Source: Kushneria aurantia DSM 21353 (lineage in GTDB: Bacteria; Pseudomonadota; Gammaproteobacteria; Pseudomonadales; Halomonadaceae). From it: a DNA stretch of 64,000 nucleotides. The stretch is taken from contig NZ_KB907867.1 of the NCBI RefSeq assembly GCF_000382245.1, positions 121,502-185,501 of the forward strand, given 5' to 3'. Made by a program: the position numbers and the translations under genes. Below are positions 47,758 through 57,300 of this stretch, one piece after another. The notes under the pieces were generated by a model. It was given only the letters and a program-made list of their open reading frames with translations, ran no database searches and had not been told where the DNA came from. Every line of letters starts with the position of its first letter. The stretch's first letter is position 1.

Positions 47758-49019
47758 TGACCCCAAAACGTGCCTTCCTGTTTCTGCAAGGGGTCTGTAC
47801 GCCCTTTTTCAATGAACTGGCCCGAGCGCTTAAAGCGCGCGGTCACCGGGTTGTCAAGATCAATTTTACCGCCGGTGACCGGCTCTACTGGCGAGAGGGC
47901 AATGCGCACGCCTGGCGCGGTGGCACTGACGGCCTGGTGGCTTTTGCCCTCGACCTCTATCGGCGCTACGAGATTACCGACCAGGTGCTGTTCGGCGACT
48001 GTCGGCCAATGCATGCCCCGCTTGTGGAACAGGCGCGCCGGCATGGCATCCACAACCATGTGTTCGAAGAGGGCTATCTACGCCCCTACTGGGTGACGCT
48101 GGAACGCGAAGGGGTCAACGCCCACTCAATGCTGCCCGCCGACCCGGCCTGGTACCGCGAGGCCGTGAAGCTGCTGCCGGAAACGCCCAAACCGCAGCGC
48201 TTCAAGAACCCGTTCCGCGACCGCGTTTTCCACGATGTCGCCTATCATCTCGCCGGCGCGGCCAATCCACTGCTGCACCCGGGCTATCACAACCATGCGC
48301 CCTTCGCGGCACCTCGTGAGTACTATGGCTATCTGTCGCGTTTTGCGCGCCTGCGTGGCTACAAGCGCCGCGACCAGCAGCGCATCGAAAAGCTGCTGAC
48401 CAACCGCGCGCCCTTTTTTATCATGCCGCTGCAGCTCAACGGCGACGCCCAGGTACGCCACCACTCAGGCTTTGATCACATGTACGCCTTCATGGATCAC
48501 GTCGCCGCGACCATGGCCCAGCACGCCACGTCACAAACGCGGCTGGTGATCAAGAATCATCCACTGGACATGGGGCTGACGCCGCATGCCAGCGACGTGG
48601 AAAGAATTGCCCACCATTACGGGCTGGATGACCGGCTGATCTATCTTGAAACCGGCAACCTTGAGAAACTGGTCAGGCACGCGCGTGGCATGATCACCCT
48701 CAACAGCACTGCCGGCCATGTGGCGCTGGAACGGGGCTGTCCGGTAGTGGCACTGGCGCAAGCGCTTTATGCCATGCCCGGCCTGACCCATCAGGGCGAT
48801 CTCGCCTCTTTCTGGCGAGACCCGGTACCGCCCGACAGGGATCTGCTGGACGCCTTTCGTCGTACCGTCATCCATGGCGTTCAGCTCAACGGCGGCTTTT
48901 ACTCGCGCCAGGGCATCGAGCTCGCGGTGCACAATGCAGTGCCATCGCTGGAAGCCGAGCGCTCCAACCTGGAACAGCTTTTATGTCTGACTCACGACAA
49001 CCTACACGCTGTCTGCTGA
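47757..49019 (+). CDS. kpsS: KpsS-type capsule beta-Kdo transferase
   Basis: KpsS adds the first beta-Kdo residue to the lipid acceptor (lyso-phosphatidylglycerol in E. coli) before KpsC extends it. The 420-residue protein starts FLFLQGVCTPFFNELARALK, the family opening, and has VFEEGYLRPYWVTLEREGVN, PLQLNGDAQVRHHSGFDHMY and the late ITLNSTAGHVALERGCPVVA. The ATG at 47757 overlaps the kpsC TAA by one base and has AAGGAAAG upstream. The following gene starts 37 bases inside it. Pairing with a polyketide synthase in one operon hints that its lipid acceptor may differ from the E. coli one. Confidence 0.93.
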   Translation: MTPKRAFLFLQGVCTPFFNELARALKARGHRVVKINFTAGDRLYWREGNAHAWRGGTDGLVAFALDLYRRYEITDQVLFGDCRPMHAPLVEQARRHGIHNHVFEEGYLRPYWVTLEREGVNAHSMLPADPAWYREAVKLLPETPKPQRFKNPFRDRVFHDVAYHLAGAANPLLHPGYHNHAPFAAPREYYGYLSRFARLRGYKRRDQQRIEKLLTNRAPFFIMPLQLNGDAQVRHHSGFDHMYAFMDHVAATMAQHATSQTRLVIKNHPLDMGLTPHASDVERIAHHYGLDDRLIYLETGNLEKLVRHARGMITLNSTAGHVALERGCPVVALAQALYAMPGLTHQGDLASFWRDPVPPDRDLLDAFRRTVIHGVQLNGGFYSRQGIELAVHNAVPSLEAERSNLEQLLCLTHDNLHAVC

Positions 49020-49771
49020 TTACCGGCGCCACCGGCGCCATTGGCGGCGCCCTGGCCCGCGAGTGGGCAGCGGCGGGCATCAGGCTACATCTTCACGGCC
49101 GCCAGCAGGCTCCGCTGCAGGCGCTGGCGGAAGAGTGTCGCGCCAAAGGCGCCGAGGTCATGACCCACAGCGACAAGCTGACCGATGAAGCCTCTCTTTT
49201 CGCCTGGCTGGACCGGCTCTGCGAGGAAGACCTGCCGGATATCGTGATCGCCGCCGCCGGCGTCAATATTCACCCCGACCCCGAAAAAGGTATGGAGCAC
49301 TGGGAGGCGGCCAGCGGGCTTATAGATCTCAATATCCGCGCCCCCATGGCGATGCTCAATCGTATGGCGGCGGCAATGATCGAGCGCGGTAGTGGTCAGT
49401 TCGTACTGCTGAGCTCGCTGGCCGGCTGGTTCGGCCTGCCGCTTACGCCGTCCTATAGTGCCAGCAAGGCCGCCATCAAGACCTACGGCGAGGCCATGCG
49501 CGGCCTGCTGGCCGCTCGCGGCGTGGGGGTCAGCGTGGTCATGCCGGGCTATGTCAGCTCGCGCATGTGCGATGCCATGCCCGGCCATAAACCCTTTCTG
49601 TGGACGCCGCAGCGCGCCGCCCGGCGGATACGCCGCGGCATCGAGGGCAACCGAGCCAGAATCAGCTTTCCCTTTCCGCTCGACTTCGGCTGCTGGTGGC
49701 TGGCAGTGCTGCCGGCAGCGGTCTCTCAGCGGCTCGTCCAAATGCTGGGCTTTGGTGCGCCCGAGCAATGA
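48983..49771 (+). CDS. SDR family oxidoreductase (RkpH-like)
   Basis: This 262-residue NAD(P)-dependent short-chain dehydrogenase has the Rossmann motif TGATGAIGG (residues 14-22), the NAG-like AAAGVN at about 90-95 and the catalytic Ser144/145, Tyr158 and Lys162 (YSASK). In this operon it may reduce the beta-keto group left after the oxoamine synthase reaction, much as 3-ketosphinganine reductase does; this is inference. RkpH of Sinorhizobium, next to a PKS-like rkpA and an oxoamine-synthase-like rkpG, is the closest known context. It overlaps kpsS by 37 bases and the next gene by 4. Confidence 0.88.
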   Translation: MSDSRQPTRCLLITGATGAIGGALAREWAAAGIRLHLHGRQQAPLQALAEECRAKGAEVMTHSDKLTDEASLFAWLDRLCEEDLPDIVIAAAGVNIHPDPEKGMEHWEAASGLIDLNIRAPMAMLNRMAAAMIERGSGQFVLLSSLAGWFGLPLTPSYSASKAAIKTYGEAMRGLLAARGVGVSVVMPGYVSSRMCDAMPGHKPFLWTPQRAARRIRRGIEGNRARISFPFPLDFGCWWLAVLPAAVSQRLVQMLGFGAPEQ

Positions 49772-51375
49772 TCATTGCGCTCTGGCTGCCTGCGCTGGTG
49801 AGTCTGGCGACCACGCTTGCCCTGTCGTGGCTTTTGAGGCCGCGCCCCCAACCCCTGTGGCAGCGGGCGCGCAGCATACGAGTGGCCGAAATTGCCAGCT
49901 GGGGCCTGCAGTTCTCCTTCTGGGCGGTGCTGCTGCAGCGCCCCTGGTTCGCAGCCGTGGTGCTCGCCTCGCTGCAGCTTTTGATCATTCAGATCAGTAA
50001 TACCAAATCACGCACCCTGGGCGAGCCCTTTCTGTTTCAGGACTTCGAATACTTCCTCGATGCCATTCGTCACCCGCGGCTCTATCTGCCCTTTTTCGGG
50101 ATCGGTCTGACGATCGCTGCCAGCCTGGCCGGCCTGGCAGCGATCACCGCCGGCTTTATCCTCGAACCCTCGCTGCTGGCGCATGGCCCCGGCGCGCTGG
50201 CAACCGCCCTGTTACCCGGAGCGCTTGCGCTTGTGGCCCTTCCCTTCGCTCTGAAGCGCCTGCCCGCCTGCACCCTCGACCCGGTGCATGACCTGCACGA
50301 GCTTGGCCTGAGCGTCAGCCTCTGGCACCAGGCGCGTCTTTTACGCCAGCCACTGGCAGACGATATCGGCCATCCGCTTTTCAGCCGGGCGCCGCCCGAT
50401 GTCGATGCCGCGGCGCTGCCTCATGTCGTGATCGTGCAGAGCGAATCCTTTTTCGACCCGCGCGACTGGTATCACAATATCCGCCCCGAGGTGTTGAGCC
50501 ACTTCGACGAGCTGTGTCGCAACGCCGTCGCCCACGGCCCGCTGACGGTGCCCGCCCGCGGAGCCAACACGGTGCGCAGCGAGTGCGGTTTTCTCACCGC
50601 CCTGCCGCCGGAACAGCTCGGCGGCCACCGCTTCAACCCCTATTACCAGCTGGCAGGACGCTCGGTACCCAACCTGGTGGGGCAGCTGCGCGCACTCGGC
50701 TACCGCACCGTGGCGATACATCCCTGGCACGCCAGTTTCTATCTGCGTGACCGGGTTTTTCCGCGTATGGGCTTCGATGAGTTCATCGCTATCGAGGCGT
50801 TCGAGCCGCATCTGCGCGACGGTCAGTACATCGGCGACAGCGCCCTGGCAGCAAGAGCGCGGGAACTGCTGAATGAGCAACGAAACGGCGACGATGATCG
50901 CCCGCTGCTGGTGATGATCATCACCATGGAGAACCATGGCCCGCTGCACCTGGAGAAAACCCCGGAGGACGCCGGAGTCTGGTACCATGAGCCGGCTCCG
51001 GCCGGGTGCCGCGAGCTGGATGTTTATCTGCGTCACCTACACAATGCCGACCGCATGTTGATGCAGCTTGCCAGGACACTTGGCACACAGGCTGCACAGG
51101 GTCGGCCGTGCGCTCGTGACGGCATACTCTGTTTTTACGGCGACCATATCCCCATCATGGACCACGTTTACAGCGCCCTTGATGAGCCATCCGGTACCAC
51201 CCGCTATCTGCTATGGAGCACTGCTGCAACGCCGCTGGACGACAGCACGGCACGCGCCCTCGACATTACCCGGCTTGGCCCCAGGCTGTTCGAGCTGGTG
51301 CAACATCTCGGCGCCGGCAACGCAACGCCCGCTCGTGGCTGCAAAACAATGACTTCTGCAGGTGAGGCCCCCTAA
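49768..51375 (+). CDS. LtaS-like phosphoglycerol transferase/sulfatase-family membrane protein
   Basis: This 535-residue protein has about four N-terminal membrane helices (residues 1-165) and a C-terminal alkaline-phosphatase-superfamily domain. Catalytic elements of lipoteichoic acid synthases are visible: Glu in VIVQSESFFD, the nucleophile candidate Thr in ARGANTVRSECGF, and Asp-His in YGDHIPIM, with the ENHGPLH motif between. LtaS-type enzymes move phosphoglycerol, or related phospho-alcohols, from phosphatidylglycerol to an acceptor at the outer face of the membrane. The ATG at 49768 overlaps the SDR stop (ATGA); the frame is open to 49600. Its stop is directly followed by the PKS start. 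Confidence 0.87.
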   Translation: MIIALWLPALVSLATTLALSWLLRPRPQPLWQRARSIRVAEIASWGLQFSFWAVLLQRPWFAAVVLASLQLLIIQISNTKSRTLGEPFLFQDFEYFLDAIRHPRLYLPFFGIGLTIAASLAGLAAITAGFILEPSLLAHGPGALATALLPGALALVALPFALKRLPACTLDPVHDLHELGLSVSLWHQARLLRQPLADDIGHPLFSRAPPDVDAAALPHVVIVQSESFFDPRDWYHNIRPEVLSHFDELCRNAVAHGPLTVPARGANTVRSECGFLTALPPEQLGGHRFNPYYQLAGRSVPNLVGQLRALGYRTVAIHPWHASFYLRDRVFPRMGFDEFIAIEAFEPHLRDGQYIGDSALAARARELLNEQRNGDDDRPLLVMIITMENHGPLHLEKTPEDAGVWYHEPAPAGCRELDVYLRHLHNADRMLMQLARTLGTQAAQGRPCARDGILCFYGDHIPIMDHVYSALDEPSGTTRYLLWSTAATPLDDSTARALDITRLGPRLFELVQHLGAGNATPARGCKTMTSAGEAP

Positions 51376-54300
51376 ATGACAAGACGTATCGCCATTATCG
51401 GTGCCTCCTATCGTTTTCCCGGTGCCGCCGGCGCGGCTGACTTCGACGCGGCCCTGCAGGCCGAGCGCGACCTCGTCACGCAGGTCGCCGAAGACCGCTG
51501 GGACCCCGAAGTCTTTCAGCACCCGGACCGCCAGCATCCGGGTACCAGCGTCACCTTTGCCGCCGGCAGCCTGGGCGATATAAGCGGCTTCGATGCCCCC
51601 TTTTTCGGCATCTCTCCGCGTGAAGCCGCGCAGATGGACCCGCAGCAGCGCCTGCTGCTGGAACTCAGCTGGGAGGCCATGGAAGACGCCGGTATTGCGC
51701 CGGAAACGCTCAGGGGCAGCCAGTGCGGTGTCTACCTCGGCGTCGCCAGCCTCGACTACGCCTACCGGCTTTCAGAGGATCTTTCCGCGCTGGATACCTC
51801 CAGCGCGACCGGCAACACTTCCAGTATCGCCTCCAACCGCATCTCCTATCTGTTCGACCTGCGCGGCCCCAGCCTGTCGCTGGATACCGCCTGCTCGTCA
51901 GCCATGGTGGCCTTTCACCAGGCCTGCCAGGCGATACGCAGCGGGGAAACTGATATGGCGCTGACGGGGGGCGTCAGCCTTCACCTGCACCCCTTCGGCT
52001 TCATCATCTTTTCCCGCGCCGGCATGCTGTCGGCCAACGGCCGCTGTCGCGCCTTCGATGCCGATGGCGATGGCTACGTACGTTCCGAGGGCGCCGGCAT
52101 TTTCATGCTCAAGGAGTATGAACAGGCACGTGCCGACGGTGACCATATTCTGGCGGTGGTTGCCGCCAGCGGGTCCAATACCGATGGCCACAAGCAGGGC
52201 CTGACCGTGCCCAACCACGAGGCGCAGCGCCAGTTGATGAGCGACACGCTGGCCCGTGCCGGGCTGAGCGCCGACGACATCGACTACCTGGAAGCGCACG
52301 GCACCGGCACATCGGTGGGTGACCCCATCGAGGTGCGCGCCATCGGTGAAGCGCTGGGCCGGCAACGCAAGGCGCCACTGCCGATCGGCTCGGTCAAGAG
52401 CAACCTGGGGCATCTGGAAACCGCCTCCGGCGTCGCCGGCATTGCCAAGGCGCTGCATGTCATTGCCCAACGCACTATCCCTGCCACTATCGGCATCAAA
52501 ACGCTCAATCCGCGTCTTGAAAGCGAGCTGAACGGCATTCGGGTGGTAACCGCGCCACAACCGCTGCGCCAACAGGGCCGGCTGGTGGTTGGCGTCAACT
52601 CCTTCGGCTTCGGCGGCGCCAACGCCCACGTCATTCTGGAAAGCCCGCCCGCCGCACCCGAACAGGAGGCGCCGGCGCATCCGCAGGAATCTGCCGATGC
52701 CGCCGTGCCTCTGCGCCTTACAGCCCGCGACCCGCAGGCGCTACGCGCGCTGGCCGGCCGGCTTGCCGACTATCTCGAGCGCCGCGACACGCCACTGCCC
52801 GAACTGGCCTCGAGCCTCTGGTACCGGCGCGAACACATGCGCTACGGCGCGCTGTTGTGGGCCGATGACCGCCAGCAGGCACGCCAGCAGCTTACGGCGC
52901 TCGCCGCCGATAGCGAACAAGGCCTGCCGGTGTACGGCGAACGGCTGGCAGCAAAACCGCCCGGAGCGGTCTTCGTCTATTCCGGCAACGGCTGCCAGTG
53001 GCACTGCATGGGGCGGGCACTGCTGGAAAGCTCGACGCTGTTCGCCGAGGCGATCGATGACGTCGACAGGCTTTTCGCGCGCCATGGCGATTTCTCACTA
53101 CGTGAAGAGCTGGAAGGCAGCAACGGCGACCGTCTGGCGCAAACCGAGATCGCTCAGCCCACGCTGTTTGCCGTTCAGGTCGGCCTGACCCGCCTGCTCG
53201 AGGCGCGGGGCATTATGCCGGCGGCAGTTGCCGGCCACAGCGTCGGCGAGGTCGCCGCTGCCTGGGCAAGCGGCGCACTGACCCTCGAACAGGCCGTGCG
53301 CGTCATTTATTTTCGCAGCCATCATCAGGGGCTGACGCGCGGCCAGGGCGGCATGATGGCCGCTGCACTCGGCGAGCAAGAAGCGCGTCAGCGGCTGGCC
53401 GATACACGCCTTGACCGCGTGGTACTGGCCGGCGTCAACAGCGCCGCTGGCGTCACCCTTGCCGGCTGTACCGAACAGCTGCGTCTTCTCGAGGCAGAAC
53501 TGAGCGAGGCGCGCGTTTTCGCCCGCCTGCTGCCGCTCGACTACGCCTTCCACAGCCCCATGATGGACCCCATCCGCGAAGGGCTGCTGCGCGACCTGGC
53601 CGAACTTGAACCGACAGCGACCGCCACCTGCGCGATGATCTCGACCGTGAGCGGGGAGCCGATTGCCGGCGAAAAGCTGGATGCCGGCTACTGGTGGGAC
53701 AACATCCGGCAGCCGGTACGCTTTCATGGCGCCACCGAACACCTGCTGGAAGCGGGCCATCGCCTTTTCATCGAGATCGGCGCGCACCCTATCCTGCGGC
53801 GCTACCTCACCGACACCCTGAGCGAAAAGCAGCGCAGCGGGCTGGTCGTTGAAACACTCAAGCGCCCCGGCGACAGCGAACCCGCCGACGCCCAGCAGCG
53901 CAGCGCTGTCGAAAAGACCATTGCCGAATGCTGGCTCAGCGGTCTTGAGCTGCCGGCCGAGCGCTGGCTTGCCGCCCCCGCTCGCCATCTCGATCTGCCG
54001 CACTACCCCTGGCAGCGTGAACACTACTGGTACCGCGCTACCGGCAACGCCATGGGGCGGATCGATCGCCATGTCGAACATCCGCTGCTGGGGTATCGCC
54101 TCTCCGGCCACGAGCGCTGCTGGGAGAGCCAGCTGGATACGCAGCGCCTGCCCTGGCTTGCCGATCATAACGTCGGCGATAGCGTCATCTTCCCGGGCGC
54201 CGGCTTTGCCGAACTGACGCTGGCGGCGGCGCTGTCATGGCGCGAGCAGACCCTGATCGATATCGAAGCGCTGGAGATACGCTCACCGCTGCTGCTCGAC

Positions 54301-57300
54301 GCGCCCCACGGCAAGCAGGTGCGTCTGAACATCCGCACTGCGGACGGCGCCGTCGATATACACAGCCGCGACAGCGCCAGCACCGATGACTGGCACCTCA
54401 ATGCGCGCGCGCGCATCCTGCAGCAGAGCCTGGGCCTGTCACTTGAGCGTCAGGCTCCCGCCATCCCGCCGCGACCCGCCGACTTCGACCATGACAGCCA
54501 TCTCGCCCGGGCCGCGGCTATCGGGCTGCACTACGGCCCCGCCTTCGCCGCCGTAACGCGAGGCTGGGTCGAAGCCGACGACACCGTGATCGCCGAACTC
54601 GATGGCGACGCCACCGTGCGCAACGGGCAGACGCACTGCCTGCTGGCCCCCGGCCTGCTCGACAGCGCCTTCCAGCTCTTCATTCCCCTGCTTGCCGGCG
54701 ACTCGTCACAGCACGGCGAGCCCTCCGGCAGCGCCAGCCCGCTGGCCTTCGTACCGGTGCGCCTGGAGCGGCTTCAGCTGCGTCTTCAGGACGCGCCGCC
54801 CGTACTGGCGCGGATCAAACTGACAAGCCGCGCCCCTCATTCACTGTGCGCCGATATCGAACTCTTCGACGCCGAGGGCCGAGCCGTTGCCGTGGTGCAG
54901 GCCGCCAGGTTTCGCGCGGTGCGACTGCGCCACCAGGCACAGCAGCCGCTCGACTACCTGGCCCACCGGCTGGTGGCGTCACCACGCCATGCGCCGGGCC
55001 GCATGCTCGATAGCACCACGCTGAGCGATACCCTGGGCAACGCCTTCCGGCAGGCGACCGGAAGCCGCTATGCAGGAGAGATCGCGCCGCTGCTGGATGC
55101 CATGACAGAAGCCTTTACCCTCGAGGCGGTCAACAGCCAATCGACGGATGCCGCCCGGGCCGGTGAAGAGAGCCGCGCCACCGGCCTGGCCAGGCAGCTG
55201 GGCCTGCTCGACGAGCACCAGCTCGAAGCCCGGGCCAGCCTGCAGCCAGCGGAAGCCGGTGGTGCGGAAATCTGGCGCCTGCTGCTCAACGACTACCCGG
55301 ACGCCGCCGAACTGATTCTGCCGCTGGGGCGTGCGGGCTACCGCCTGGGGCGGCCGCACAATGAAGAGGCACAGCCTGTCGGCGCCACGGACGCCGCCCT
55401 GCTGCAGGCCGCCCCCGGTGACAGCGGCTGGCAGGCGCTGGCCGACGCCCTGGTGCAACAGCTCGACGCGTTGCTGAACGAACTCCCCGCCGGCGCGCGC
55501 CTCCGCGTGCTGGAGGTCAGTCGCCTGCGGCCGCAGTGGCTGCCGCGCCTGAATATCGGCGGCCACGCCGAGCGGCTCGAGTACCACCTGGCCGCCATGG
55601 GCGACGAGGCACGCACCAGCGGCGAGGCGATGGTCGAAAGCGGGCAGCGGCTGACCCTGCATGACGCCGACAGCCTGCCACCTGCCGGCCTTGACGTCTC
55701 GCTGGTGCTGCTGTCGTCCGACCTGCCGATAGAACGCCTGCAAACCCTGCTGGCCAGCCTGGCTGACCAACTGGCACCGAATGCTCTGATACTGCGCGTC
55801 GGCCCCGGCGAGGCGGACTGGCAGCAGTTGGCCCTGCAACACTGCGCCCCCGGCGAGCGCCCCGCTACCCGGCCCCAGCTGTCGCGCGTTTTGAGCGACC
55901 TTCACTACCGTGACGTGTCGTCTCATGGCCTGGAAGACGCCGCCAGCGGTATCGAACTGCTGACCGCCCGCGCGCCGCAGCGTCCTTCTCACGCCGCGCC
56001 CGGAAAAGCGGATGCCGTGGCGTCGAGCTGGCTGCTGGTCAGCGATGCGCTGCGCAACCCGCTGGCCGATGCTATCGCCACGCGCCTTGAAGCCCATGGC
56101 GAGCGCGCTGTCGTCTGCATGGACGACGCTATCGGCACCCTGCTGGCCCATGCCCCGCACGCCAACCGCATCATTGACCTGCGCGGCATGGGCGAACGGC
56201 CTACCCTTCGCTGCCAGCTGGCGGCGCACTGGCTGAACGCCCTCGACGGCGACGCCCGCGAAGGCGAACTCTGGCTGCTGACCCGCGGCGTGGCGGCCAC
56301 GCTGGACAGCCCCCCTTCAGGCTTCAGCGCTCCGGCAGGCGAAGTCGCCGAGGATGCCGCGCTCTGGGGCTTTGGTCGCACACTGCAAAACGAAGCCGGG
56401 CAGCGCCCGGTGCGCCTGCTGGACCTGCCGCTGCAGCAGCGCGACGACGACAGCCTGCTCGACGCCCTGGTGCAGGAGCTGACAGCCCCCGACAGCGAAA
56501 CCGAGATCGTGCTGGACAGCGCCGGGCAGCGCTTCGTACCGCGTATTGCCGCGCACCTCGCGCCGCAGCCGCCGAACCCCAGGGTTAGCGCCCGTCAGGC
56601 GCTAACCCTGGGGTTCGAGCTACCGGGCCAGTTGCGCCACCTGCAATGGCAACCCCACGAGCTGGCCGAACCCGCTGCCGGCGAGCTGGCGATAGACGTC
56701 GAGGCCACCGGCCTCAACTTCCGCGATGTCATGTACGCCCTCGGCATGCTCTCCGACGAGGCCGTCGAGGAGGGCTTTGCCGGGCCCAGCCTGGGGCTCG
56801 AATTTGCCGGCCGCGTGGCGGCCGTCGGCCCCGGGGTCACCGCCTACAACCCGGGCGACGCCGTGGTCGGCTTTGGCCCCGCCAGCTTCAGCACAAGGCT
56901 GATCGCCAGCGAGCACAGCCTGGCGCCGGTGCCCGGCGGCATCAGCGCCGCCGCTGCCGCCACCCTGCCGACCACCTTCTTTACGGTGTACTACGCACTC
57001 AAACACCTGGCGCGCCTGCAGCCCGGTGAGCGGCTGCTGATTCACGGCGCTGCCGGTGGCGTCGGCCTGGCCGCCATCCAGATCGGTCGCTGGCTGGGCG
57101 CCGAAATCTACGCCACCGCCGGCAGCGACGAAAAGCGCGACACCCTGCGCCTGCTGGGTATCGAGCGCATCTACAACTCCCGGGCGCTCACCTTCGCCGA
57201 AGAGATTCTGGCCGAAACCCCGGATGGCCGCGGTGTGGATGTGGTGCTCAACTCGCTGGCCGGCGAGGCGATCAACCAGAACCTGCGCGTGCTCGAGCCC

